From assembly GCA_030680235.1 (NCBI GenBank), contig JAUXWQ010000056.1:48039-112038 (forward strand): a DNA stretch of 64,000 nt. The letters are read 5' to 3'. Positions 40,332-49,255 of the stretch are shown here, piece by piece. Position 1 is the first letter of the stretch. Each line of letters starts with the position of its first letter. A program made the translations under genes and the position numbers. The notes beneath the pieces were generated by a model that had not been told where the DNA came from, ran no database searches, and saw only the letters and a list, made by a program, of their open reading frames with translations. Origin of the DNA: Coxiellaceae bacterium (GTDB lineage Bacteria; Pseudomonadota; Gammaproteobacteria; Coxiellales; Coxiellaceae).

Positions 40332-40706
40332 AGTAGCTGGCATATTTTTTGCTAAATTTTCAGAGGGTTTTTTTGGAAATAATTTTGCAGACCAGGTCAG
40401 TGGCTCTGAAGTAGTAGGTTCGGGTGTTCTTTCCGCACTTTTCTTTTCAGGCGGTATTTTTGCACTGGGCGGCGTGGTTGCTTTTTTTGGAGATGTTGCT
40501 AATACTGCGCCAGGCACTTTCTCTCTGTTGATTAATGCGTTGTAATTTTCAGCCCGTTTTTCGGGCGAAAGTGGGTCGCAAGGAATGTTATTAGTCAAAT
40601 CGCTAAAAGGATTATGCGCGGGATGTTTTCTGGGTCTGTGGTTGCCTCGGTAAGTACCAGAAATATAGACTACGTAGTTTCCAGTGATTTTTATATGTGT
40701 GGGCAT
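40311..40706 (-). CDS. Small 131-residue accessory protein with PmrA-type promoter
   Basis: No family is recognised. After a short N-terminal beta-like stretch (HIKITGNYVVYISGTYRG) the protein becomes basic and Pro/Lys/Ser-rich and is probably disordered. It ends MPATLKSSIR. The ribosome site is poor (TAGGTT), but the promoter is one of the clearest TTAA-N7-TTAA arrangements here, with TAAAAT at the correct distance (40734-40766). The ORF runs into the 3' end of ispD and occupies the place where ispF would be expected. Co-regulation with icmW suggests a Dot/Icm substrate; the biochemical role is unknown. Confidence 0.6.
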   Translation of the reverse strand: MPTHIKITGNYVVYISGTYRGNHRPRKHPAHNPFSDLTNNIPCDPLSPEKRAENYNALINREKVPGAVLATSPKKATTPPSAKIPPEKKSAERTPEPTTSEPLTWSAKLFPKKPSENLAKNMPATLKSSIR

Positions 40707-40733
40707 GGCTTGTTAACCTATGGAAAAAAGGTA

Positions 40734-40766
40734 ATTTTATTCGTCATTTATTAAAATTGTATTAAG
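40734..40766 (-). promoter_or_regulatory. PmrA-box-like promoter of the 131-residue ORF
   Basis: On the minus strand CTTAAT-ACAAT-TTTAAT (40750-40766), 10 bp, then TAAAAT (40734-40739); the start codon is 27 bp further. It overlaps the region upstream of surE, so surE expression might be affected too. Confidence 0.75.
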
Positions 40767-40807
40767 AGATAAACTAATTTTATATGAGTTTTGCAAAGGC
40801 GCAAAAA

Positions 40808-41557
40808 ATGTTACGAATTTTAATATCCAATGATGACGGTGTGTACGCTAAAGGCATTGTGACACTTGCCGAGGCTATTAAGAAAATGGCCATTGTTGAT
40901 GTTGTTGCGCCTGATCGCAATCGCAGTGGTGCCAGTAACTCTTTAACACTGACGGCACCTTTACATCTTAAAACGCTGGATAATGGCTATGTGAGCGTTG
41001 AAGGTACGCCAACGGATTGTATTCACGTCGCGATTACGGGTTTGTTAACCACAATGCCAGATATGGTGCTTGCTGGTATTAATGCAGGTTCGAATTTGGG
41101 TGATGATGTTTGGTATTCTGGTACGGTTGCTGCTGCAATGGAAGGGCGGTTTTTAGGCTTGCCGGCGATTGCTATGTCTTTGGTAGGTGATGAGCATTAT
41201 GACACCGCAGCTAAAGTGGCTTGTGAACTCATTCATCATATTTTGAAAGATCCCTTGCCTGGCGCGACGATTTTAAATGTGAACGTACCTGATGTGCCTT
41301 TTGAAGAATTGCGTGGCTATGAAGTAACCCGTTTGGGAACACGTTATTGTGCAGCACCGACTATTCGTCAAATTGATCCAAGGGGGAATGAAATTTTTTG
41401 GGTGGGTCCGCCTGGCGCAGAACAGGATGCGGGCATTGGTACTGACTTTTATGCAATACGCCAAAACAAAGTGTCGATCACACCGATTCGCATCGATTTA
41501 ACGCATTATGAAGCATTTGATGTGTTATCTAGCTGGACAAAACGACTAATGGAATGA
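40808..41557 (+). CDS. surE: 5'/3'-nucleotidase SurE
   Basis: SurE (249 residues) dephosphorylates nucleoside monophosphates and short polyphosphate in stationary phase. RILISNDDGVYAKGI with the metal-binding DD, APDRNRSGASNSLTL, VEGTPTDCI and GINAGSNLGDDVWYSGTVAAAMEG are diagnostic. I take the ATG at 40808, where homology begins and AAAGGCGC lies just upstream; the ATG at 40784 would add eight residues. It begins surE-nlpD-rpoS, but pcm, normally second, is missing. Confidence 0.95.
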   Translation: MLRILISNDDGVYAKGIVTLAEAIKKMAIVDVVAPDRNRSGASNSLTLTAPLHLKTLDNGYVSVEGTPTDCIHVAITGLLTTMPDMVLAGINAGSNLGDDVWYSGTVAAAMEGRFLGLPAIAMSLVGDEHYDTAAKVACELIHHILKDPLPGATILNVNVPDVPFEELRGYEVTRLGTRYCAAPTIRQIDPRGNEIFWVGPPGAEQDAGIGTDFYAIRQNKVSITPIRIDLTHYEAFDVLSSWTKRLME

Positions 41558-41561
41558 GATT

Positions 41562-42302
41562 GTGCGCATAGGGACTTGTTTTAAAATATTCTTTTTTTGC
41601 CTAATCCCGTCATTTTTTTTGACCGGGTGTATTGATGATGATCGCGTTGCGCCCGTGGTTAATGCATGGTATCAAAAAAAGGCAGCCTCAAATTTTTATG
41701 TTGTTCAGGAAGATGACACTATCTACTCGATCGCTTTTGCTTTTGGTTTAGATTACCGCGCATTGGTGAAGGCAAATAATCTGATGCCCCCATATCCTTT
41801 GACGCCAGGTCAGCGCTTAACGATGACGAATGAACCACCAACATCAACGCAAAAAACGATAAAGTCGACAACCGTTGGGCCTGAGGCGTCAGTGGTGGTG
41901 GCAGTCAATCCAATGCCAGAGCCCATTCATACCCCGGTTGCTGCATGGGTGTGGCCAACCAAAGGTGAGTTAATTCAAAATTTTTCAACAAGGCCTGATG
42001 GGCACCCGGGTATTTCCATAACAGGTAAGGTTGGTCAACGTATTCGTGCAGCAGCGAATGGAATCGTTGTGTACAGTGGAGACGGTGTGCGTGGATATGG
42101 TAATCTAATTATTATCAAGCATAACGAAACCTATTTGAGCGCCTATGCGTTCAATCAGCAGAACTTGGTAACGACTGGTGACCGAGTGCAAGCAGGTCAA
42201 GTGATTGCTCGAATGGGTCAAAATGATGCTGGGCGTTCATTATTGTACTTTGAAATTCGCCGCAACGGTCTTCCGGTGAACCCGTTGAAGTTTTTAATGT
42301 AG
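41562..42302 (+). CDS. nlpD: NlpD-like lipoprotein (LysM and degenerate M23)
   Basis: NlpD activates the cell-separation amidase AmiC at the septum. The GTG at 41562 begins a lipoprotein signal with lipobox LTGC at about residues 20-23. A LysM domain (FYVVQEDDTIYSIAFAFGLDYRALVKANNL) and an M23 domain follow. The M23 zinc-binding residues are lost: the HxH region reads SAYAFNQ and the usual H of the last motif is Y (LLYFEIR), as in activators rather than enzymes. It sits 4 bp after surE and adjoins rpoS. Confidence 0.92.
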   Translation: MRIGTCFKIFFFCLIPSFFLTGCIDDDRVAPVVNAWYQKKAASNFYVVQEDDTIYSIAFAFGLDYRALVKANNLMPPYPLTPGQRLTMTNEPPTSTQKTIKSTTVGPEASVVVAVNPMPEPIHTPVAAWVWPTKGELIQNFSTRPDGHPGISITGKVGQRIRAAANGIVVYSGDGVRGYGNLIIIKHNETYLSAYAFNQQNLVTTGDRVQAGQVIARMGQNDAGRSLLYFEIRRNGLPVNPLKFLM

Positions 42303-42343
42303 TGTTTAATCGAGACTTGTGCGTCGTGTCTCACGAGGTCAAT

Positions 42344-43510
42344 GTGGCAGATAAAAAAACGAAAAAAACAGATTCAAAAAAATCAACTTTAGCAAAACGC
42401 GTTGTAAAAAACTTGCATGCGATCGCAACAAAAATCATCAAGCCCAAAAATGTTATGCGGGATGAAAAAGTAAAAGCTGCTAAAAAGCCGGCTGCAAAAA
42501 ATGCGGCTGTGAAAAAAGCAGAGAAAAAAGTAAGCGCTAAAAAAAATAAAAACACAAAAACATCTGCTGAAGAAAATGATTTGCTGTTTGTTGACGGGGG
42601 TCAAGAAAATTTTGAGCGGGAAACGGGGGATTTTGTTGAAAAAAAAGGTATTCATAGTGCAGATGCGTGGGAAACAAAAGATCCTACCAATATTTATTTG
42701 CATGAATTGGGTTATAAGCCTTTACTGACAGCTAAAGATGAATTGCGAGTTGCGCGTGATGTTAAAAAGGGTATTGCAAGTGCGCGTACGCAAATGATTG
42801 AAAGTAATTTACGATTGGTTGTCAAAATTGCGCGACATTATTGTCATCGTGGATTGGCTTTTTTAGATTTAATTGAAGAAGGTAATTTGGGGTTGATGAC
42901 TGCTGTTGAAAAATTTGATCCAGAGCGTGGCTTTCGTTTTTCAACGTATGCCACATGGTGGATTCGTCAAACGATTGAGCGTGCGATCATGAATCAAAGT
43001 CGTACGGTGCGATTACCTATTCATGTTATTAAAGAACTCAATATTTATTTGCGAGCATCAAAAAAATTAGCGCTTGAATTGGATCATAAGCCAACGGTTG
43101 AAGAAATTGCGGCGCTAACGCATCAGTCGGTTGAGAATGTGCGTGAAGTGATGTCGCATGCGCCAGATTCTATTTCGATTGACACGCCGATTGTGCAAGA
43201 TGGCCAAAAAACGTTGGTTGATATTATTGCTGATGATAACAATCTGGATCCGTCAGAATTATTGCAGCGTAGCGATTTAGAAATGCACATGGAGCAGTGG
43301 TTGCAGATGCTTGGCGAGCGTGAGCGAGAAGTGATTATGCGTCGTTTTGGATTGCAGGGGTATGACCAAGGTACTTTGGAAGAAGTAGGTGAGGCGGTCG
43401 GTTTAACGCGTGAGCGTGTGCGTCAGTTACAAATTGATGGTTTGCGTAAATTGCGTCGATTGGTTGAGGCGGATGGTATTACACAAGAAGATGCGGTGGA
43501 TGAGCGGTGA
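42344..43510 (+). CDS. rpoS: RNA polymerase sigma factor RpoS with Lys-rich N-terminal extension
   Basis: RpoS directs stationary-phase and, in Legionella and Coxiella, developmental transcription. Region 1.2-2 (DPTNIYLHELGYKPLLTA, LVVKIARHYCHRGLAFLDLIEEGNLGLM), region 3 and region 4 (EREREVIMRRFGL, LTRERVRQLQIDGLRKLR) are complete. The odd part is the first 75-80 residues, which are basic and Lys/Ala-rich with histone-H1-like KKPAAKNAAVKKAEKK stretches. The protein is therefore about 388 residues against 330 in E. coli. I prefer the GTG at 42344 (CGAGGT upstream); the GTG at 42302, overlapping nlpD, is possible. REP elements follow. Confidence 0.93.
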   Translation: MADKKTKKTDSKKSTLAKRVVKNLHAIATKIIKPKNVMRDEKVKAAKKPAAKNAAVKKAEKKVSAKKNKNTKTSAEENDLLFVDGGQENFERETGDFVEKKGIHSADAWETKDPTNIYLHELGYKPLLTAKDELRVARDVKKGIASARTQMIESNLRLVVKIARHYCHRGLAFLDLIEEGNLGLMTAVEKFDPERGFRFSTYATWWIRQTIERAIMNQSRTVRLPIHVIKELNIYLRASKKLALELDHKPTVEEIAALTHQSVENVREVMSHAPDSISIDTPIVQDGQKTLVDIIADDNNLDPSELLQRSDLEMHMEQWLQMLGEREREVIMRRFGLQGYDQGTLEEVGEAVGLTRERVRQLQIDGLRKLRRLVEADGITQEDAVDER

Positions 43511-43516
43511 GAGTTG

Positions 43517-43710
43517 GATGTGAGCTGAGATATTGGATGCGAGGTTGGGTGCGAGGTTGGATGCGAGCCGCGAGTGTAGCGAGCGGACATGCGTGATCCG
43601 TCCTTGCCTGATAATTTCTGCAAAGCACTCGTTACACTCATGCTCGCATCGAGGATTGGTGAGTGCATTATTTGAGATGTTGGGTGCGAGCCGCGAGTGT
43701 AGCGAGCGGA
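43517..43710. repeat. REP cluster downstream of rpoS, including left copy of the RAYT-flanking repeat
   Basis: Degenerate TGCGAGGTTGG-type tandem units lead into GCGAGCCGCGAGTGTAGCGA, a spacer, and a facing arm. The 43617-43710 portion is repeated almost exactly at 44306-44398, on the other side of the transposase gene, and ends two bases before that gene's stop codon. Confidence 0.9.
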
Positions 43711-43712
43711 TT

Positions 43713-44255
43713 TTAAGAAGTGATTTCATCAAACCATGCTTCATAAAAGCATGACATTTTTTCGCCTTGTTCTTCAATAATGTATTGCATAACTGGAAAA
43801 ACACCGCGGTCATTGCGAATGTATCTTGTGCTGCCATGACGTGTCCAATATTTTTGTTGTGCTGCTTTTGGCAATGCAATATTTAAATGCCGAGACGCAT
43901 TGGATTTTATTTTTTGCATAACCCATTCTGGCGTTTGACCTGAACGCAATACAATATGCACATGGTTTGAGCGTACGTGGGTTGCAAGCAGGGGCCAATC
44001 GTAATACTTACATGCTTCAATAATTGCTTTTAAAACAACCTCCCTTCGTTCATGATTTAATAAAAAAGCATCATACCGCATTTTTTTTAAGGCATTTTGA
44101 TAGCGCTTTTGATTTGGATTTATTTTTTGAGTGTCAACGCTATTATTTTTCAAGTCAACGCTAGAGCGATGATCGCCATGTAACCAAGTGCCATATGTGG
44201 TAAACGTAATAAAATAGGCATAAGGCGGCGTAAAATTTTCAAAACGATTTTTCAT
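43713..44255 (-). mobile_element. REP-associated tyrosine transposase (RAYT, IS200-like Y1)
   Basis: A 180-residue protein of the Y1 transposase superfamily. YFITFTTYGTWL starts the domain, the HUH-type metal site is NHVHIV near residue 118, and the catalytic Tyr is most likely in VMQYIIEEQGE near residue 162. The FITFTTYGTWLHGD and SNHVHIVLR patterns are those of the RAYT branch, single-copy domesticated relatives that act on REP hairpins. It stands between two nearly identical 93-bp direct copies of composite REP sequence, and REP units of the same family are scattered through the window. The reading frame is complete, so the element may be active. ATG at 44255 is preceded by only a weak ribosome site. 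Confidence 0.88.
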
Positions 44256-44305
44256 CGAAGCAAAATAGCATGATCAAAAAATCGTGCAATACCGTGTTTT
44301 TATTG

Positions 44306-44398
44306 TCTGCAAAGCACTCGTTACACTCATGCTCGTATCGAGATCAGTGAGTGCATTACTTGAGATGCTTGATGCGAGCCGCGAGTGTAGCGAGCGGA
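44306..44398. repeat. Right copy of the RAYT-flanking composite REP repeat
   Basis: It runs from TCTGCAAAGCACTCGTTACA through GTGAGTGCATTA to GCGAGCCGCGAGTGTAGCGA and GCGGA. It differs from the left copy at about nine positions including one indel. Confidence 0.9.
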
Positions 44399-44426
44399 TG
44401 GGTGAACTTCCACACAGGTGCAGTTT

Positions 44427-47400
44427 TTAAATCCGACGTTTCATCGTACTTGCAAACTGCGCTTGTGCTTTTTCAATTGCTGCAATGCACTTACCCAGTT
44501 CACCTTGTCTTGCAGCTTTGGGTAATTGGCTAAAATCAATCTCTTTTGCGCCGGAAACATTGCTGTCTGCGATGGCAAGCGCTTTGTCAATTGCGTTTAC
44601 TGCAGCGAGTTTTTCTGTTGCGCTGTAAGCGAGGCCAAAGAAACTGGCTGCTCTCGTCGTAAGAAAGGTAGCAGTGCCATAACCTTGTTTTTTATCAACG
44701 CCTCCAAAAGGAGTGATATTGGTTCCATGAAATTCACGCGTCTTATTAGCACTGCGTGCCGTATACTCAGATTTTAAACACTGAATTTTTGCTATGTTAT
44801 GTAAAACGATTTCCTCTGGTGTTGGGTCTTTCGATAAGGGGCGAACGTAAGCATTTTCAAGACCGATTTTTGCATTATCTGTGTCGCTGAAATGTAATGC
44901 TCTTGTCATTGCTGGGCTGGCTTTTAGTGTTGCTTGAGTAACAGGTAGTCCATCGCGTAGTAGACCTGCAGCTTGGATGGTCATAGCAGACACATAGCGT
45001 CCACAATTAACATCATCACCGAAATTTTGGGCAGCAAGTCCGATGTCGCGTGGATCAAAGAGTTGACTTTTCTTTTTATCGTCATAGCACGAGGACAATT
45101 CCTCTTTATTAACCTGAGTCACTACTCTTAAGCGAATATGACGAGAGTTTTCTTGGAGTGCTGTGCTGCCTACTTCCCACTCACGTGCTCGTCCAGAGCC
45201 AACTTCAGGAATAATATGTTTGACTGTGATATCACCAGTGGGATTTAAGCTCTCTTTTATGCCAGCTGTTTGTGTTTCTAATGCCGCAATTGCCTTAACT
45301 TTCGCTTTCGCATCTGCTTCTGCATCCTTGGCAGATCCTGTAATAATATCTGTCGTGGGATGCAGCACAATCAGCTCATTCGTTTTTTCATTGAAATGAT
45401 AATAGACAGTCTGGTTACCGACTGGAAGTGATCGATATCCATTTTTGACTGCGTCGCTTTCTCCGATAATAGCGTCTGTATCCGCACTGCTGAATCTCTT
45501 TTGCTTTGCATGCATTTTTTCTGCAAGACCGCATGCAACTCTTAAGGTATCAAGATACGCATCCGCGCTTTCTTTGGTGGATATATTGCCGGGTAGTATC
45601 CTTAATGCGTCATCACCCGGCATCTTTTTTGCATGTTGAATGATTTGTGTTCGTTTGTGTTTGAGGTATTCTATTATAGCTTCGTTATTTTGTTGGGGCG
45701 CCTCGGTTGCTTTGGAAGCTTGTGGAGAAGGTGTGGGAAATGTTGGTGAAGCTGTTTCATTAACATCCACCAAATCAAACTCTGCTGATGGTGATGTGTC
45801 AGTATCGCTAGGTGAAGCTTCAGAGCTAGGTTCTGATGCAGCTGCCGCACTTGGTATAGAACCTTCCTCTGTTATTTTTTTCAAAAGGTCTTTCTTTGCT
45901 TCTTTTGAAAGCCCTTTTTCCTCAGAAGAGGCGGTCATGAGTTGATGAAAAGCAGCAGCTGCTTTTGGAGAAGCATGTGCTTCTGCTGCAATCAAAATAG
46001 CCTCAGGTTTCCCACCTTGAAATGACGAATTTTGGATTTTCTGAAGTGTTTGCAGCTCTTTTTTTAATGTGGAATTCTGTGGTATCGAGGGTGTGGTCCT
46101 GTTTTTTTCCGATGGAAAATGAATGGCTTTCCAAGTATCGTTGATGTTTACTGTTTTTAATGCACCAGAAATATTGGTGTATTCATAAGTGGCATCTTGC
46201 TCTAATGAAAGTCCCTTAACGGCAATGTCAACACGGGTTTTGCATTTTTGTGCAGCATCTACAAGCACTTTCAATTCGTTGAGTGAAATCTTTTTATCCG
46301 CTCGTGCAAGAAAATGTCCTCGTAAGAGTTCATATTTTTTGTGGTCAATTGCTGCTTTTTTTGTAGCGGATTTTCCATTGATTGCTTTTGCAATCTCATT
46401 TATAGGTAATTTTATTTCAATTTTTATTTTATTTTGTTTATCAGTTAGTTGATTGTATTCATAAAAAAGTTTGCCCGTAAAAAAGTCAACATTTTTTGGA
46501 AGCTTAGTATCATCCCCAATCGTTAATGCAAAATTACCTGATAAATCAAACGGCGATAGATCGTGGGGTTTTCCCATGATTTCACAAAAACGTCGATAAT
46601 TTTCGAGTAATAGGGTTTTTTCATCGACACGACAGACGCGCAGCGTTTCTGCCATTTGTGTGCGATATAATTCAAATATCATCGTTTTGAAATCTTGCGA
46701 GCTATAGTATTTATCAAATGTTTTTCGATCAACAATGACTTCAGCAAGCAGTTGATCTGTTTTTGGATCGAGTATGTGGTGTTTATAAGACTGCCAATCA
46801 GCTTGTTTTAATAGGGTAAAAGGAAGTTTTGTGTTGTCATCGATGATAATCTCATCGAGTGCTGTTTTTTTTAAATTGACGCCTCTTAAATCAGCACCTC
46901 TTAAATCAGCATCCCTAAAATCAGCACCCCTGAAATCTTTATTGCTTAAATCAAGGTCTGATAAATTCAGCGCTCTTAAGTCTAACAATGACAAATTTTT
47001 CTTTTGGGCAATCCGGCTGCGTGCTTCATTGTCAAACTGTTCTAATTGTGTATCTATCGCAAAATCATTTTTTTCATCACGCGCATTTTCGATTAATGCG
47101 CGGTGAGCACCATAGTGTAAACCTGGCGTTGGGCCTTTTAACAAGGCATCAAGTGCAGGATTGGAAAATGTTATGTCGACTTGCGTTGGTTGATAACGGT
47201 TTGGATCAACTGAGGTATCTAAACAAAAGGTGACCACTGAAGTAGCTTCAGATACGACTCCAATAATCGCAGAACTGTGATGTAGGAGATTTATAGGGCC
47301 GCGCGTAATAACTTTTAGTGTGTTGCCGTCAATAGCGAGTTCAGCTGCGTAATCATATTGAAAATGTAAAGGATACCATTCACCTTTGGCTGTAAATTGT

Positions 47401-49178
47401 GGTAAATGGTCCAGCATGTGTGGTACAGAATATAGAAAATGCTGATTGTGTTTTTCAGTATAATTTTTGATCAATTCGGAAGTTGATTCTTGATTGAAAA
47501 ACTGCTGCAGGAGATTTCTAAAAATACGATCTTGTTGTTCTTGTGCTACTTTTAGATGGACTAGCATACCGCCTGTGATATGAATTAAGTCAGCGCGCTC
47601 TTTTATAGATAAACTATCCCACTGATTAAAATCCAGCTTCGTGTCGCCATCATTCTTTGAGAAATTACAAGCAGCTTTGATATTTTCTAGCTGTATTTCT
47701 TTTGGCAAGCCAGCATTATGCAATAGCGTTAAGAATTCATCAGATGTGCGATCAAATAAGTGTTTTTCGACGGTAATACTGTCTCCAGGGGCAGCTTTTA
47801 GAGCGTATTTACCTGGTGAGCGAAAATAGTCTGATATGCTGGGCTTATTTTTTTCGAGACTCCTCATTTCTCTTAGATCATTCGTTTTTTGCTCTTCAAT
47901 TGACAGCTGAGAGCCGTCTGTTCTCGTAATCTCTTCATCTTTTGCGGTAAGTTCTGCGTGTGTTTTTCTTACCATCTTTGCTGCAAGCGCCAAACTCGCA
48001 TCAGTAACTCCAAGCTTTTCTGATAATGCTCGCAAATAATCAGTGTCATCTGGCTTCAGATTTTTTTCTGCTTTATAGATTGCAAAATAAAATGCGCGGG
48101 CAACGCGACTATCGGGTTCTTTACTGGTTTGTTCCAAAATGAACGCAATTCTATTTTGATTGTCTGCTTTTAAAAAAGCTTCTTTTTCAATCCGATTTAT
48201 TTTGGGTGGGTTGGCAAGTGCGTATAGCCGTTTGTATTCTTTAATAAAATCATTGAGGAATGTATCGCTGTTTGAAAATATAAGGCTATTTGCAGACAGT
48301 CCTTTTTCATATCCACGAATATTATTGCGCATAAATATTAATTGCTTAAACGTCGCAAGTTTTTCAGAGTGTTGATTGAAAGCATCTACTAAGTCAGAGT
48401 GTTTATTCTCACCAGGTTCATAGCCTGTGTAGCCAATGGTAGCTAACAATTGTGTATTTATAGAATAGTGAATATCAATAGACCCCGTGCCTTGTAGCAC
48501 CTTAAGTACGTACCTTTCATCTTCAGCGTGCTTTTCTAGTGGATTATTTTCTGCATCGTGATTCGCATATCGATGTAACTGGAGTGTGACATTGTTTGGA
48601 ATAAGATCTGGGTTTTTTTCAAAGAATGTATTGAGTGAATCAAGAATATCCGTTTTATCATCATAAAAATCAAAGACGATATCCGCATCTGGATTTTCAG
48701 AAGCGATTTTATGTAGTTGCGCATATAAAATGGAAAGTTTATTTTTATCGCTGGGAACCGGGTCGTTGCCAGTATTTTTATTTTCTTGAATGCGCGTTGC
48801 TTCTGTGCCAGCGGCTTGTTTTTGAAAAATGTCCGCTAATAAAAACTCATCGAAAGTAAGGTTGCCTTTGTTAAACGAGGTAACAATCGTTTTGAGTGTT
48901 GGGTTGCAAAATCCATATTTTTTTCTTATAGGGCCCAGTCTTAAGCCAGCATTCAGATTTTCATTTGCAAGTGATTGTCGGGTTGACCCAACCATGACAA
49001 TGGTTTTGTCTATGGCATCTTGAAGCTGCTTAAAGAGCAATTCATTTCTTTCTTTGATTAACGCAATGAATTTTGCAGAGTTGTCTATTGTGGTCAATAT
49101 TTTGCTGTCATCGACGCCAATACAGCCATCAAAATCGAGTGACAATACACGTATTTTTTTTCTTTCGTTTCTCGACAT
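44427..49178 (-). CDS. 1583-residue putative Dot/Icm effector with HAD-like start and pentapeptide repeats
   Basis: No whole-length family is recognised. Residues 9-18 read IRVLSLDFDG, an HAD-type motif I (Asp15, Asp17); VGSTRQS (Ser65) and DFYDD (Asp173-174) fit motifs II and IV, so the first 250 residues may form an HAD-like phosphatase fold. At about 712-760 there is a run of pentapeptide repeats (LDLSNKDFRGADFRDADLRG). A Ser/Pro/Glu linker near 1090-1150 precedes a C-terminal domain of about 430 residues with a DVNCGRYVS segment that might be a cysteine-enzyme site. No signal peptide or membrane helix. TGAGGTC precedes the ATG, and the promoter has the -10 and one good half of the shared box (49205-49237). 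Effector status is inferred from size, modular build and regulation. Confidence 0.7.
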   Translation of the reverse strand: MSRNERKKIRVLSLDFDGCIGVDDSKILTTIDNSAKFIALIKERNELLFKQLQDAIDKTIVMVGSTRQSLANENLNAGLRLGPIRKKYGFCNPTLKTIVTSFNKGNLTFDEFLLADIFQKQAAGTEATRIQENKNTGNDPVPSDKNKLSILYAQLHKIASENPDADIVFDFYDDKTDILDSLNTFFEKNPDLIPNNVTLQLHRYANHDAENNPLEKHAEDERYVLKVLQGTGSIDIHYSINTQLLATIGYTGYEPGENKHSDLVDAFNQHSEKLATFKQLIFMRNNIRGYEKGLSANSLIFSNSDTFLNDFIKEYKRLYALANPPKINRIEKEAFLKADNQNRIAFILEQTSKEPDSRVARAFYFAIYKAEKNLKPDDTDYLRALSEKLGVTDASLALAAKMVRKTHAELTAKDEEITRTDGSQLSIEEQKTNDLREMRSLEKNKPSISDYFRSPGKYALKAAPGDSITVEKHLFDRTSDEFLTLLHNAGLPKEIQLENIKAACNFSKNDGDTKLDFNQWDSLSIKERADLIHITGGMLVHLKVAQEQQDRIFRNLLQQFFNQESTSELIKNYTEKHNQHFLYSVPHMLDHLPQFTAKGEWYPLHFQYDYAAELAIDGNTLKVITRGPINLLHHSSAIIGVVSEATSVVTFCLDTSVDPNRYQPTQVDITFSNPALDALLKGPTPGLHYGAHRALIENARDEKNDFAIDTQLEQFDNEARSRIAQKKNLSLLDLRALNLSDLDLSNKDFRGADFRDADLRGADLRGVNLKKTALDEIIIDDNTKLPFTLLKQADWQSYKHHILDPKTDQLLAEVIVDRKTFDKYYSSQDFKTMIFELYRTQMAETLRVCRVDEKTLLLENYRRFCEIMGKPHDLSPFDLSGNFALTIGDDTKLPKNVDFFTGKLFYEYNQLTDKQNKIKIEIKLPINEIAKAINGKSATKKAAIDHKKYELLRGHFLARADKKISLNELKVLVDAAQKCKTRVDIAVKGLSLEQDATYEYTNISGALKTVNINDTWKAIHFPSEKNRTTPSIPQNSTLKKELQTLQKIQNSSFQGGKPEAILIAAEAHASPKAAAAFHQLMTASSEEKGLSKEAKKDLLKKITEEGSIPSAAAASEPSSEASPSDTDTSPSAEFDLVDVNETASPTFPTPSPQASKATEAPQQNNEAIIEYLKHKRTQIIQHAKKMPGDDALRILPGNISTKESADAYLDTLRVACGLAEKMHAKQKRFSSADTDAIIGESDAVKNGYRSLPVGNQTVYYHFNEKTNELIVLHPTTDIITGSAKDAEADAKAKVKAIAALETQTAGIKESLNPTGDITVKHIIPEVGSGRAREWEVGSTALQENSRHIRLRVVTQVNKEELSSCYDDKKKSQLFDPRDIGLAAQNFGDDVNCGRYVSAMTIQAAGLLRDGLPVTQATLKASPAMTRALHFSDTDNAKIGLENAYVRPLSKDPTPEEIVLHNIAKIQCLKSEYTARSANKTREFHGTNITPFGGVDKKQGYGTATFLTTRAASFFGLAYSATEKLAAVNAIDKALAIADSNVSGAKEIDFSQLPKAARQGELGKCIAAIEKAQAQFASTMKRRI

Positions 49179-49204
49179 ACTGACCTCAAATTAGCTTCAA
49201 GATC

Positions 49205-49237
49205 AGTATAGTAGAAAAACCTTAAGGAATTATTTTG
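49205..49237 (-). promoter_or_regulatory. PmrA-box-like promoter of the 1583-residue gene
   Basis: On the minus strand a perfect CTTAAG half-site (49221-49226) lies exactly 10 bp before TATACT (49205-49210). The distal half-site reads CAAAAT (49232-49237) and is degenerate. The start codon is 26 bp downstream. Confidence 0.55.
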
Positions 49238-49255
49238 TACGGTATTGACGAATTT

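Noticed and set aside
41562..42302. NlpD as an active M23 endopeptidase
   Set aside because: Zinc ligands are substituted in both visible motifs, so enzymatic activity is unlikely.
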